64,000 bases of DNA from Staphylococcus sp. KG4-3. Lineage in GTDB: Bacteria; Bacillota; Bacilli; Staphylococcales; Staphylococcaceae. This document shows positions 20,236 through 28,684 of this stretch, in pieces. Numbering within the stretch: the stretch's first letter is position 1; each line of letters opens with the position of its first letter. The position numbers and the translations under genes were made by a program. The DNA lies in contig NZ_CP166245.1 in NCBI RefSeq assembly GCF_033597815.2, forward strand, positions 1,054,001-1,118,000. The letters are read 5' to 3'. The notes beneath the pieces are model-generated. The model was not told the DNA's origin. It saw only the letters and a program-made list of their open reading frames with translations, and did no database searches.

Positions 20236-20388
20236 TATAAAATTAGATAATTATTTTATAGTCGAACAGGGTAAATATGTATTGTATATATCATGAATGA
20301 AGACTTAACTATTAGCATGATTAATGATTTTGAAAACAAGACTATGCTACAATAAAGTACAAGATAATAAATAAGGATGTAATTGAAT

Positions 20389-21189
20389 ATGGACAAACCG
20401 ATAGGTGTAATCGACTCAGGGGTTGGTGGTTTAACAGTTGCCAAAGAAATTATGCGCCAACTTCCAAACGAAACAATATATTATTTAGGTGATATTAAGC
20501 GTTGCCCTTATGGTCCGAGAGAGGGCTCACAGGTTAGGGAATTCACTACAGAATTAGCACAGAAATTAATGGCATTTGATATTAAAATGTTAGTGATTGC
20601 TTGTAATACGGCTACAGCAGTAGCATTAAAACATTTGCAAAACATATTACCAATACCAGTAATTGGTGTAATAGAACCTGGTGCAAGGACAGCAATTATG
20701 ACTACCAAAAACAATGATGTTTTAATTTTAGGCACAGAAGGTACAATTAAATCTGAAGCCTATAGGCATCATATTAAAAATATAAATCCAAATGTTGAAG
20801 TATCTGGGATAGCATGTCCTGGTTTTGTACCTTTAGTTGAACAGATGCGTTACCAAGACCCTACAATCACAAGTATTATTATTCATCAAACACTAAAGCA
20901 TTGGAGAAATAGTAACGCTGATACAGTAATTTTAGGCTGTACGCACTATCCTCTATTATATCAACCAATAAATGATTATTTTGGTGGGGAAAAAGTAGTG
21001 ATTTCTTCAGGGTTAGAAACTGCACGTGAGGTAAGTGCATTATTAACTTTTAGTAATGAACATGCAGGATATAAACGACAACCCGAACATAAATTCTTTG
21101 CTACCGGAGAAACTGAACATATAGAATTAATTATTGAAGAATGGTTAAAAATGAAAGTGGAAGTTGAAAAAATTGAAATACTAGAATAG
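20389..21189 (+). CDS. murI: glutamate racemase
   Basis: 266 residues, starting [17 protein letters not shown] at ATG 20389 (an in-frame TTG lies six bases upstream). The two catalytic cysteines are in ACNTAT and GCTHYPLL. It makes D-glutamate for peptidoglycan. It heads a three-gene unit with rdgB and a phosphoesterase, the same order as in other staphylococci. Confidence 0.96.
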   Translation: MDKPIGVIDSGVGGLTVAKEIMRQLPNETIYYLGDIKRCPYGPREGSQVREFTTELAQKLMAFDIKMLVIACNTATAVALKHLQNILPIPVIGVIEPGARTAIMTTKNNDVLILGTEGTIKSEAYRHHIKNINPNVEVSGIACPGFVPLVEQMRYQDPTITSIIIHQTLKHWRNSNADTVILGCTHYPLLYQPINDYFGGEKVVISSGLETAREVSALLTFSNEHAGYKRQPEHKFFATGETEHIELIIEEWLKMKVEVEKIEILE

Positions 21190-21200
21190 GAGACGAAACG

Positions 21201-21782
21201 ATGGAAGATATAGTAATTGCCTCAAACAATAAAGGCAAAATAAATGATTTTAAAGTCATATTCCCTGACTATAATGTAATAGGCATCACAGAGTTAATTG
21301 AGGACTTTGATGTAGAAGAAACAGGAGATACATTTGAAGCAAATGCGAAGTTGAAATCAGAAGCTGCTGCAAAGGCATTAAATAAACGAGTAATTGCCGA
21401 TGACAGTGGTCTAGAAGTATTTGCCTTAGGTGGAGAACCTGGTATATTTTCTGCACGTTACGCTGGAACTGAAAAAGATGATAATGCTAACATAGAAAAA
21501 TTGCTAACCAACTTAGGTGATGAAACAAACCGCGCTGCACAGTTTGTGTGTGTCATTAGTATGAGTGCACCTGGAGAAGAAACTGTTCAATTTAAAGGTA
21601 CAGTTGAAGGTGAAATTACTTTAAGTAAAATAGGGGAACAAGGCTTTGGTTACGATCCTATATTTTATTTAGATGACAAAAATAAAACGATGGCTCAACT
21701 TACAGCCGAAGAAAAAAGCGAGGTAAGTCATAGAGGTAAAGCAATTGAAAAGTTACAACAATACTTAGAAGGTGAACAATAA
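21201..21782 (+). CDS. rdgB: XTP/dITP diphosphatase (non-canonical purine NTP pyrophosphatase)
   Basis: 193 residues with the Ham1/RdgB signatures: IASNNKGKINDF at the N terminus, ADDSGLEV, and GFGYDPIF ... SHRGKA near the C terminus. It removes dITP, XTP and ITP from the nucleotide pool. It follows murI after 11 bases with AGGAGA upstream, and its TAA overlaps the next ATG by one base. Confidence 0.95.
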   Translation: MEDIVIASNNKGKINDFKVIFPDYNVIGITELIEDFDVEETGDTFEANAKLKSEAAAKALNKRVIADDSGLEVFALGGEPGIFSARYAGTEKDDNANIEKLLTNLGDETNRAAQFVCVISMSAPGEETVQFKGTVEGEITLSKIGEQGFGYDPIFYLDDKNKTMAQLTAEEKSEVSHRGKAIEKLQQYLEGEQ

Positions 21783-22291
21783 TGTTGAAATGGATTATAG
21801 TAAGTGATAATCACACGGAACAAGGTATTCTTTTTGACGTAATAAGCCACCATGATGATATTGATGTTGCGATTCACCTAGGTGATTCCGAATTTGAGTA
21901 TCATGACAGTGAATTAAGCCATTTTTATAGAGTTAAAGGGAACACGGATTTTTATCCTGAATTTCCAAATGAAGAAATTATAGCAGTAAATGGTATTAAA
22001 GCATTTTATACTCACGGCCATTTATACAATGTGAATCGTACACGTATGCAACTTGCCGAACAAGCCAAAGCATCAGGATGTCAATTTGCTTTCTATGGTC
22101 ATACACATGTGGCTAAACATGAGCACATTGGTGATGTCCATGTCATAAACCCTGGTAGCATTTCACAATCGAGAAGTAACATAGAAGAGACCTATGCCGA
22201 ATTGTTGATTGATGAAACTGAAAAATATGTAAAATTAAATTTTTATAATCGTACTCATCAAATCATTGATAGTGAAACATTCAATCTATAA
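21782..22291 (+). CDS. MJ0936/YfcE-type metallophosphodiesterase
   Basis: 169 residues with the calcineurin-like metal motifs in order: SDNH (D at residue 8), HLGDSEF, VKGNTDF, YTHGH and GHTHV. Relatives hydrolyse phosphodiesters with Mn or Ni in vitro; the cellular substrate is unknown. It is translationally coupled to rdgB and is the last host gene before the tRNA. Confidence 0.92.
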   Translation: MLKWIIVSDNHTEQGILFDVISHHDDIDVAIHLGDSEFEYHDSELSHFYRVKGNTDFYPEFPNEEIIAVNGIKAFYTHGHLYNVNRTRMQLAEQAKASGCQFAFYGHTHVAKHEHIGDVHVINPGSISQSRSNIEETYAELLIDETEKYVKLNFYNRTHQIIDSETFNL

Positions 22292-22382
22292 TGATTAAAA
22301 ATATATGGCTGGAAAATACATAAATTATGTTAAATAATGTGTAGTTATTGGAATAATAAAGTAATATTGGTGAGTATAGATC

Positions 22383-22430
22383 TTTTTAGGGGCGATTAAT
22401 GTAGTTTGATTTCACTTTCGCTCCTAAAAT
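22383..22430. other. 12-bp inverted repeat in the gap before tRNA-Arg
   Basis: TTTTAGGGGCGA and TCGCTCCTAAAA (one G-U) flank a 24-base loop, 90 bases after the phosphoesterase gene. It could end that transcript, although there is no clear T run. Apart from the tRNA promoter nothing else is seen in 22292-22610. Confidence 0.45.
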
Positions 22431-22557
22431 CATTAAATTATTAAGCTATTTAGCCTAGTAAAATGCTAAAATTAGTTATTTTTTTAATGAAATTAAAAAA
22501 AGATGATAAAAAGTCTATTAAAGTGAAAAATCATATTTATTTTTAATGCTTTGAGTA

Positions 22558-22586
22558 TTGCTTTATAGCGATAAGTTAGATATAAT
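22558..22586 (+). promoter_or_regulatory. promoter of tRNA-Arg
   Basis: TTGCTT (22558-22563) and TATAAT (22581-22586) with a 17-base spacer, ending 24 bases before the mature tRNA. Confidence 0.7.
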
Positions 22587-22610
22587 AATTCTTGTGTTCA
22601 AAAAGAATAT

Positions 22611-22684
22611 GTCCTGGTAGCTCAGCTGGATAGAGCAATGGCCTTCTAAGCCATCGGTCGGGGGTTCGAATCCCTCCCAGGACA
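22611..22684 (+). tRNA. tRNA-Arg (anticodon UCU)
   Basis: A complete 74-base cloverleaf: acceptor GTCCTGG/CCAGGAC with discriminator A, D arm GCTC...GAGC, anticodon stem ATGGC/GCCAT with loop CTTCTAA (anticodon TCT), and a T arm with TTCGAAT loop. CCA is not encoded. The prophage integrase ends 53 bases downstream, so the 3' end is the likely attachment site and the phage has kept the tRNA intact. Confidence 0.97.
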
Positions 22685-22736
22685 CTATAACCAGTTGATA
22701 TATCAACGTTTCGAGAGAGCGAGTGTCAAATACGTG

Positions 22737-23783
22737 TCAAGAGAATAATTCTCTGACACGTTGACCTTGCTCTTTTTTGTGTTCATCAAGTAAATGAGTA
22801 TAAACTTCAAGTGTTATGGATATGTTTGCGTGTCCTAATCTTTTACTAATATATTCAATAGATATTCCTTTGCTAATAAGGTAACTAGCATGTGTATGTC
22901 TTAAAGAGTAAGGTGTTATTTCATCGTTTATGTTGAATTCCATTTTTGCTTTATTAAACACTTTTGATATAGCGTTATGTGAAAGTCCAAACAAATCGCC
23001 ATTTATTTTTTGCGGATGTTTTGAAATTGCTTTTTTAATATAATTTAAGTCACTATCAGATACTTCTATTTCTCTGTCTGCATTTTCTGTTTTGGTTCCA
23101 GGTAAATGAATCAAACCAGTTTTGTAATATAAATCTTTATATGTCATTCTATTTACCTCTGAAAATCTTGCGCCAGTAATTAAAAGGATATATAACATGA
23201 GTGTACTTTTATCAGTTTTTCGTTTGAAGTGCTTTCTTAATTGCTCATACTCTAATATCGTAAGAAACTTCACACTTTCCTTTTTAGGCAATTTAGTGCC
23301 TTTATAATTCACTTTATAAGTAGGGTCTTTTTTTAAATAACCATCATATATAGCGTCTTTTATACAACTAGATATATACAAGTGTACTTTTCTAACTGTT
23401 TCTGATGTTCGTCCATTGGAGTAATTAGATATAAATTTTTGATATTCGTTTCTTGTAATATTTTTAATTAGTATATTTTGTCCGAAATGATCTAAAAATA
23501 AATCTAGAGCATGCGAATACCAATATTGTTGTTTTTTTGAAAGTTTATCCTTTCCATTCGCTATTATCCAATCGTTGAAGTATTCTTCAAATTTTTTAGT
23601 ATCTTCAATTTTATTACCATCTTCTAAATCTCTAATTAATTGTTGTGCTGCGTTAGTAGCTTCTGCCTTCGTTTTGAATCCAGACTTACGCTTTTTACCA
23701 GATTTAAAACTAGCGTCTTTCACATCATATTGCCATGATGTAGATGTTTTATTTTTACGTTTTGTAACTGTGAATGTTGCCAT
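22737..23783 (-). CDS. int: phage tyrosine recombinase (integrase)
   Basis: 348 residues: an N-terminal arm-binding domain (1-55), a SAM-like core-binding domain (about 60-160), and a catalytic domain. Catalytic positions read Arg206 (TGARFSEV), Lys231, Arg295 (SLRHTHAS), His318 (LGHAN) and Tyr328 (LEVYTHL). The first position of the HxxR box is Tyr292 (YSLR) rather than the usual His. It catalyses site-specific integration and excision. The gene points at the tRNA; AGGAGG precedes the ATG. Its stop lies inside an inverted repeat (GTGTCAAGAGAAT/ATTCTCTGACAC, 22731-22756). Confidence 0.95.
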   Translation of the reverse strand: MATFTVTKRKNKTSTSWQYDVKDASFKSGKKRKSGFKTKAEATNAAQQLIRDLEDGNKIEDTKKFEEYFNDWIIANGKDKLSKKQQYWYSHALDLFLDHFGQNILIKNITRNEYQKFISNYSNGRTSETVRKVHLYISSCIKDAIYDGYLKKDPTYKVNYKGTKLPKKESVKFLTILEYEQLRKHFKRKTDKSTLMLYILLITGARFSEVNRMTYKDLYYKTGLIHLPGTKTENADREIEVSDSDLNYIKKAISKHPQKINGDLFGLSHNAISKVFNKAKMEFNINDEITPYSLRHTHASYLISKGISIEYISKRLGHANISITLEVYTHLLDEHKKEQGQRVRELFS

Positions 23784-23820
23784 ATTAGTTGATTCCTCCT
23801 AAAAAAAATAAAAATATATA

Positions 23821-23838
23821 GGGCGCAGTAAAGCGCCC
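23821..23838 (-). terminator. intrinsic terminator for the lipoprotein gene
   Basis: On the minus strand GGGCGC-TTTACT-GCGCCC is followed by a long T-rich run. It separates the phage lipoprotein gene from int. Confidence 0.75.
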
Positions 23839-23844
23839 AGATGA

Positions 23845-24573
23845 TTAATTTTTGTATTGGTCATATTTTCCTGATTCAATTTCAGCTTCGCGTTCTTCTA
23901 TTTTATTATAAATTTCATCAGCATCATCTCCATCATAATAGCCTTGCTCAATTGCTGTTTTAGTTTGTAATTCTCCAGAAGATAAACCACCATTATATTT
24001 TTTGCGTAAAGCCTCTACCTGTTCATCTTCAGTTTCAGCAGAATTGATTTCAGCATTGACATCATCTTTTTCATTATATTGTTCTTCATTATCTTGTTCT
24101 GCATCCATTCGTTCTTGTTGAGCAGGTGTTACACATCCACCAACTGTGCATTGTGTGCCATCAGGTTTGGTGTAACCAACAACATCACCATTGCCAGGTG
24201 CTTGATACCATGTATCGCCATCAGCATCTACCATACCATTAACATTAACACCATTTTTCATTTGTTGAGATATTTCTTCTTTAGTCAACGCTCTGTTTTG
24301 TGATTCGTTTTCACTAGTTGTTTGTTCTTGATTCTCATTTGTTTGTTTATTTTGCTCATTATCTTCTTCCTTTGCTTTATCATATCCGTTAGACTTATCA
24401 TCTGATTTGTCTTGTTCTTTATCTGATTTTTTATTATCGTTAGACTTCTCGTCTTTCTTACTCTCTTTATCAGATGACTTAGTTTCCTTCTTATCTTCTG
24501 ACTTACTTTCCTCTTGACCACATGCAGTTAATACTAAAAAACTTGCTAATATTAAAAATAACATCTTTTTCAT
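23845..24573 (-). CDS. prophage-encoded surface lipoprotein
   Basis: 242 residues. A lipoprotein signal peptide with lipobox LTAC (Cys18) is followed by a highly charged Lys/Ser/Asp/Glu/Asn/Gln linker (about 20-98) that would span the wall, then a folded C-terminal part (about 99-242) containing two cysteines (TQCTVGGCVTP). No known enzyme domain is recognised. It lies between int and the repressor and has its own terminator, so it is probably expressed in the lysogen. Lipoproteins at this position in other Gram-positive phages (for example Ltp of TP-J34) block superinfection; that role here is inference. Confidence 0.8.
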   Translation of the reverse strand: MKKMLFLILASFLVLTACGQEESKSEDKKETKSSDKESKKDEKSNDNKKSDKEQDKSDDKSNGYDKAKEEDNEQNKQTNENQEQTTSENESQNRALTKEEISQQMKNGVNVNGMVDADGDTWYQAPGNGDVVGYTKPDGTQCTVGGCVTPAQQERMDAEQDNEEQYNEKDDVNAEINSAETEDEQVEALRKKYNGGLSSGELQTKTAIEQGYYDGDDADEIYNKIEEREAEIESGKYDQYKN

Positions 24574-24658
24574 TCTACATTCTTCTTAATAATAAAATTA
24601 ATCTATATTAAACAACCTACATTCATACACACTTGTATAACGTGTGAGGGCAGGTTAG

Positions 24659-25123
24659 TTACTCCCAATTCTCATGTTTAAATACTTGTAAAGGTTCAAA
24701 TTTAATTACATAACCTTTGTAATATACATCTAAACCATATTTCATTCTATAATGATTTAATGCATTTAATACATATTCCTCTGAAACGTTAAAATATTCT
24801 GACATCTCAAATAAGTTATGTACTCCGTGATAGAAAGCTTCAATAATTCCATCAAGGGAAATAGCTAATTCAGAACCTAAACGTCTTGCTTTTAATTCAA
24901 ATTTCCGATTTAACATTTTGGATTGATCTCGAATATCTCCATATGTAACTAAATGATGTCCAATTTCCTCATACAAAGTTTCGAGTTTATTTACAGAATT
25001 CATGCGTTTTTCAATAAGGATGACTTCGCCTAAATATAAACCAGCAAGACCCTTCTTCAAATTGGTTTCCTCAATAATGATTTCGTCATCATACTCTGCC
25101 AATAAATTTTCATAATTTCTCAT
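24659..25123 (-). CDS. ImmA/IrrE-like protein of the lysogeny module
   Basis: 154 residues, placed 11 bases after the repressor gene in the same operon. It resembles ImmA/IrrE metallopeptidases, which cleave the partner repressor during induction (as ImmA does in ICEBs1). The zinc motif reads EEIGHH at residues 52-57, so the first His of HExxH is Glu. The later ELKARRLGSELAIS and FEMSEYFNVSEEYVLNAL stretches match the family helices. Whether it is catalytic is uncertain; many phage members carry this variant. Confidence 0.75.
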   Translation of the reverse strand: MRNYENLLAEYDDEIIIEETNLKKGLAGLYLGEVILIEKRMNSVNKLETLYEEIGHHLVTYGDIRDQSKMLNRKFELKARRLGSELAISLDGIIEAFYHGVHNLFEMSEYFNVSEEYVLNALNHYRMKYGLDVYYKGYVIKFEPLQVFKHENWE

Positions 25124-25134
25124 GGAAACACTCC

Positions 25135-25464
25135 TTATTTTTTACGCTTGCTTTTAACGAATTCTGCATAATCCAATATCTCTTGCCATTCTTCTTCTGT
25201 TAAATCACCATCTAAATGAGCAGCGATGGTTTCAAAAGAATTTTTCGTTTGTTTCTCCTCTAAACCTAACAAATATTCTGGTGTAACTTTAAGAACATTG
25301 GCAAAATCATCCGCTCTATTTAACGGAAATTCTCTGGATTTATTTAAATATCTTGAAACTGTAGATTTAGCCATATTAGTTCTGCGTGCTAATTCACTAG
25401 TTGATAGATTTTGTTTGTCCATTAAATTGGTTATCACAGTAATGATTTCATCATTGTTTCTCAT
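25135..25464 (-). CDS. CI-like repressor (XRE helix-turn-helix)
   Basis: 109 residues from ATG 25464 (AAAGGAC upstream); a longer in-frame extension would cross the operator region. The N-terminal HTH is clear (residues 18-50: LSTSELARRTNMAKSTVSRYLN). The short acidic C terminus (LTEEEWQEILDYAEFVKSKRKK) lacks the S24 autoproteolysis domain, fitting inactivation through the adjacent ImmA-like protein. It should maintain lysogeny by binding the operators between it and cro. Confidence 0.88.
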   Translation of the reverse strand: MRNNDEIITVITNLMDKQNLSTSELARRTNMAKSTVSRYLNKSREFPLNRADDFANVLKVTPEYLLGLEEKQTKNSFETIAAHLDGDLTEEEWQEILDYAEFVKSKRKK

Positions 25465-25488
25465 AGTTAAGTACCGTCCTTTTAATTT

Positions 25489-25504
25489 GTTTCCGTATTG
25501 GAAC
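25489..25504. promoter_or_regulatory. CI/Cro operator candidate 1
   Basis: GTTTCCGTATTGGAAC is a near palindrome (TTCC-N5-GGAA) just upstream of the repressor start. A related half-site, CGTTCCCAATAA, occurs at 25522-25533 and ATTCGGGAAC at 25624-25633. These share a GTTCC(C) core. Confidence 0.55.
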
Positions 25505-25654
25505 AATACAAATATAACACACGTTCCCAATAAGCACAATGAAAAAAATAAAAAACGCCATTAAATAGCTAGAAGATTGATTTTTTAATAAAAGTGAAAA
25601 ATAAATATACTTAATTCGTTGACATTCGGGAACATGTTTGCAATAATATGAATT

Positions 25655-25670
25655 GTTCCCGATAAGGAAC
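25655..25670. promoter_or_regulatory. CI/Cro operator candidate 2
   Basis: GTTCCCGATAAGGAAC has perfect five-base arms (GTTCC/GGAAC) about 18 bases before the cro start. It shares its core with the site at 25489, so the cI-cro gap carries several copies of one operator type. Confidence 0.6.
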
Positions 25671-25688
25671 GGAAACGAGGTGACACAT

Positions 25689-25895
25689 TTGAAACTGAAT
25701 TTAGAAAGATTGAAACAAACTAGAATCGACAACGAATTTAGTCAGGAGTATATGACTAAGGAGCTAGGTTGGAAATCTAGATCTCAATATTCTAAGAGGG
25801 AAAGCGGGACAGTATCTATTGGTGCTGATGAATTAATAGCTATCGCTAAAATACTAGGATATAGCAAAGAAGAGGTAGGTTATTTTTTTGATTAA
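25689..25895 (+). CDS. Cro-like regulator (XRE helix-turn-helix)
   Basis: 68 residues from a TTG start at 25689 with GAGGTG upstream: (M)KLNLERLKQTRIDNEFSQE. The HTH occupies most of the protein (residues 12-50). Divergent from the repressor and first in the rightward early operon, the classic Cro position. An earlier in-frame ATG would overlap an operator. Confidence 0.85.
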   Translation: MKLNLERLKQTRIDNEFSQEYMTKELGWKSRSQYSKRESGTVSIGADELIAIAKILGYSKEEVGYFFD

Positions 25896-25926
25896 AACGT
25901 TCCCGAAATGAAACGTCGGAAACGTT
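25895..25926. promoter_or_regulatory. inverted repeat after cro with operator-like arms
   Basis: AAACGTTCCCGA and TCGGAAACGTTT (11 of 12 positions complementary) flank eight bases directly after the cro stop. The arms contain the same GTTCCCGA core as the cI-cro operators, so this may be a third operator controlling early transcription; a weak terminator is the alternative. Confidence 0.5.
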
Positions 25927-26065
25927 TAGTCAACGAAATTCAGCACTCACATAGAATATTTATGAGCGAGAGTAGGCGACGATATGAGCCACACCATAAT
26001 ACATATAAGGTCATTGCCAAGATTGAATGTTGTATGTGGGTGCTGAAAGAAAAGGAGGAAATCAA

Positions 26066-26806
26066 ATGCAAGGATTACAAAATAAACCGAACATATCGCA
26101 AATGTTCAATATTCAAGAAAAAGAAAATGGTGAAATTGCAATTAGTGGTCGTGAATTACATGAAGCACTAGAAGTAAAAACACCATATAAAAAATGGTTT
26201 GAAAGAATGAGTGATTACGGTTTCGAAGGAAACACTGATTATGTAGTAACGGACATTTTTGTCCATAACCCATTAGGTGGTCGACAATCTCAAACTGATC
26301 ATGCACTAACATTAGATACAGCTAAAGAAATTGCAATGATACAAAGAAGTGAGCCAGGTAAACGAGCTAGACAGTATTTTATTCAAGTAGAGAAAGCATG
26401 GAACAGTCCAGAAATGATAATGCAACGTGCTTTGAAAATAGCTAATGATACAAAATTGCAATTGGAAGCACAAATTGAAAAAGACAAACCCAAAGTATTA
26501 TTCGCAAATTCCGTAGTTGGAAGTCAAAACTCAGTTTTAGTAGGAGAGTTAGCGAAACTTCTTAAACAAAATGGAGTGAATATAGGTCAAAACAGATTGT
26601 TCGAATGGATGAGAGAGAATGGCTATCTTATAAAACAAAAAGGTGAGAACTACAATTTGCCAACACAACGCAGTGCAGACTTAGAAATTATGGATATTAA
26701 GAAACGCACTATTAACAACCCAGACGGTTCAAGCCAAATCACTAGAACAACAAAAATAACCGGAAAAGGTCAGCAATACTTTATTAATAAATTTTTATCA
26801 GAATAG
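26066..26806 (+). CDS. phage antirepressor (AntA/AntB plus KilAC-type C terminus)
   Basis: 246 residues from ATG 26066 (AAAGGAGG upstream). The N-terminal half (residues 10-115, ISGRELHEALEVKTPYKKWFERM ... LTLDTAKEIAMIQRSEPGKRARQYF in pieces) is the AntA/AntB domain. The C-terminal third (VGELAKLLKQNGVNIGQNRLFEWMRENGYL) is the KilAC/ANT DNA-binding module. Such proteins counteract the phage repressor or regulate early genes. Second gene of the early operon. Confidence 0.9.
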   Translation: MQGLQNKPNISQMFNIQEKENGEIAISGRELHEALEVKTPYKKWFERMSDYGFEGNTDYVVTDIFVHNPLGGRQSQTDHALTLDTAKEIAMIQRSEPGKRARQYFIQVEKAWNSPEMIMQRALKIANDTKLQLEAQIEKDKPKVLFANSVVGSQNSVLVGELAKLLKQNGVNIGQNRLFEWMRENGYLIKQKGENYNLPTQRSADLEIMDIKKRTINNPDGSSQITRTTKITGKGQQYFINKFLSE

Positions 26807-26818
26807 GAGGAAATCGAA

Positions 26819-27028
26819 ATGGAATATATCGGATTTGCAGACGCAAAAGAGTTTATAAAAGTTAGTGGTATTTCAAAAAACGATTTAGAGAAGCACGTTT
26901 ATTCAAACGTAGAGTTTCAAAAAGAGTGTATGTATCGTTTCGGCAAAGGTAACAAACGTTACGTGAAGATCAGACCAGCAATTGATTTTATAGAATCAAA
27001 CATTTTTGTGAAAGAAACGAATTTATAA
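26819..27028 (+). CDS. small early phage protein, possible DNA-binding or excisionase-like
   Basis: 69 residues with AGGAGG upstream. No family recognised with confidence. The pattern resembles short phage proteins with a winged-helix layout (FADAKEFIKVSGISKNDLEK ... KGNKRYVKIRPAIDFIES in pieces): helices followed by a basic beta hairpin. That and the early position allow an excisionase or regulator role, but this is weak inference. Confidence 0.6.
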   Translation: MEYIGFADAKEFIKVSGISKNDLEKHVYSNVEFQKECMYRFGKGNKRYVKIRPAIDFIESNIFVKETNL

Positions 27029-27039
27029 GGGGGGAGTTT

Positions 27040-27219
27040 ATGAACGGTATTTTATCAGTTTTAACATCAATTTTTGTAATGTCACTTTCATTAGTATTTA
27101 CAAATGATTTCATTTATCTAATAGTTATCTACTTTGCAGCATTCTTTGTAGCATACTGTTGGTTTTGGCCAGAGTTTTTCAAGGCAATAAAAAAGACTGA
27201 AAGCAACGGCAATTGCTAA
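27040..27219 (+). CDS. small phage membrane protein
   Basis: 59 residues (MNGILSVLTSIFVMSLSLVF...), with a GGGGGAG ribosome site directly before the ATG. Two closely spaced hydrophobic segments (about 4-20 and 25-43) and a charged C-terminal tail. No family recognised; short membrane proteins are common at this place in staphylococcal phages. Confidence 0.65.
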   Translation: MNGILSVLTSIFVMSLSLVFTNDFIYLIVIYFAAFFVAYCWFWPEFFKAIKKTESNGNC

Positions 27220-27285
27220 CAGTCGAGAGAAAGTTATGTAAAAATATGTAACTTAACTATACACCTGATTAACGGAGGTAGTCAA

Positions 27286-27573
27286 ATGTATTACGAAATA
27301 GGTACAACTAAAAGTAAAAAAATCCAATTATTAGGATTTGAATTCAGAATTAACTTGTACAAACACGACGAAAATATTGAGGTCACGTTAGTAAATAAAA
27401 ATGAAGAATATATAGATAGCATTCAAATCTATGATGAATACGCTGGTATAGCTACAGCACAAGAGATACTTAAACAATCTGCTTTCACATGGATAGAACA
27501 GAACACAGATGAAGCAGACAGAATAATGAATCGAGTGATGCAGTGGTGTAGAAACAAAAATTTAAGCGATTAG
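27286..27573 (+). CDS. DUF1108 family phage protein
   Basis: 95 residues beginning MYYEIGTTKSKKI with the typical end (AFTWIEQNTDEADRIMNRVMQW) of the staphylococcal phage DUF1108 family. Function unknown. GGAGG precedes the ATG. It lies between regulatory and recombination genes. Confidence 0.8.
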   Translation: MYYEIGTTKSKKIQLLGFEFRINLYKHDENIEVTLVNKNEEYIDSIQIYDEYAGIATAQEILKQSAFTWIEQNTDEADRIMNRVMQWCRNKNLSD

Positions 27574-27608
27574 CCATTGATCTATTACAAAAAATAGAAT
27601 GTGAAGGC

Positions 27609-27785
27609 ATGATTATCGAATATATAGATAATACGATTTGGTTTCATCATTCACATGAAAACTATAAAGAAGGCATGGCGAGTATCTACATGTTTAATAA
27701 CACACATAAAGATACTGAAATACTAGCACGCTATGAACAAGCAAAGAAAGTTATTTCGGGTGAAAGGTTGGTTTGCGATGAATAA
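27609..27785 (+). CDS. hypothetical phage protein
   Basis: 58 residues from ATG 27609 to TAA 27785; the frame is open back to 27552, so an upstream non-ATG start overlapping the DUF1108 stop is possible (LAIDLLQKIECEG precedes the ATG in frame). No strong ribosome site. Its end overlaps the next gene by eight bases, which supports it being translated. No function can be assigned. Confidence 0.5.
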   Translation: MIIEYIDNTIWFHHSHENYKEGMASIYMFNNTHKDTEILARYEQAKKVISGERLVCDE

Positions 27786-28032
27786 AAGTAAGACTAAATA
27801 TACAAAAGAATATTGCTATATAGTCCATAAAGACGTTGACCATTATGTAGACAATAGACCAACTGACCGTGCACCTAAAGTTGAATACACCGATGATGTG
27901 GAAACAGCAAGAAGATTCTTTGAAGAAGACTTTGAAATATTACAAATTGATTGGTCTAAACACGACAAAATTATATGCCAATCAACTCATATAAGAATAC
28001 ACAGAAGTGAGAGGGTTGAAATAAATGAGTGA
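27778..28032 (+). CDS. hypothetical phage protein, possibly DUF2483-like
   Basis: 84 residues from ATG 27778; charged, with a mixed alpha/beta pattern (YCYIVHKDVDHYV ... VETARRFFEEDFEIL). It overlaps both neighbours by eight bases, typical of the tightly packed early operon. The DUF2483 link is a recollection of similar staphylococcal phage proteins and is not certain. Confidence 0.6.
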   Translation: MNKSKTKYTKEYCYIVHKDVDHYVDNRPTDRAPKVEYTDDVETARRFFEEDFEILQIDWSKHDKIICQSTHIRIHRSERVEINE

Positions 28033-28684
28033 AACGAAAAATATACATCAACGTATAAATGAAGCTAAACATTCAATGGAGGGCTTTATTAAAGATAAAG
28101 CAGGTTATCAATATAGCTATGTTTCGGGTTCCCAAGTATTACACAAATTAAACCCAGAATTATATAAGCATGGTATTAACATTACCTTTAAAACATCAGA
28201 TGCGAAATATGAAACTGTAAATGTAGTCGTTAAAGGTAAAGAAAAAACTGAATATGTCGTATCGCTTAATGTACATTACACAATCACTAACACCGATAAT
28301 TCAGAAGAAAAAATAGAATCAATGATATTCGCTATTGGTCAACAGGACGACCCAAGTAAAGCTCTAGGTACTGCTTTAACTTATTCAGAAAGATATTTTT
28401 TAATGAAGTTCTTCGGATTACCAACTGATGAAGATGATGCAGACGCTAAAGAAAAACGAGAAGCCTATAGTAAAGCTGATAACAGCGCGCAACAAGAATT
28501 GAATAATGAAATTCAAGATTTTACAGACCTTTTAAATTCACAAGGCGATGATATTTCATTTGATGAAGTGAAACAAAAGTTCCAAATTGGCGATATTTCA
28601 AGATTAAGCCAATCAGATGTTAGTGGATATATAAGTCTTATTAGAGCAAATGCGCAAAAAAGAAGGAGAATGAACAATGATTAA
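28025..28684 (+). CDS. ERF family single-strand annealing protein
   Basis: 219 residues. The ERF core spans about 5-140, with [22 protein letters not shown] and [26 protein letters not shown] (read in pieces), the family's signature ending. ERF proteins anneal complementary single strands in phage recombination and genome circularisation. The next gene is SSB, overlapping by eight bases, forming a recombination pair. Confidence 0.93.
   Translation: MSETKNIHQRINEAKHSMEGFIKDKAGYQYSYVSGSQVLHKLNPELYKHGINITFKTSDAKYETVNVVVKGKEKTEYVVSLNVHYTITNTDNSEEKIESMIFAIGQQDDPSKALGTALTYSERYFLMKFFGLPTDEDDADAKEKREAYSKADNSAQQELNNEIQDFTDLLNSQGDDISFDEVKQKFQIGDISRLSQSDVSGYISLIRANAQKRRRMNND

Noticed and set aside
25908..26171. 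87-codon ORF after cro
   Set aside because: It has no ribosome site, begins in the operator-like repeat, and its second half overlaps the antirepressor gene in another frame; composition does not look like a real protein.
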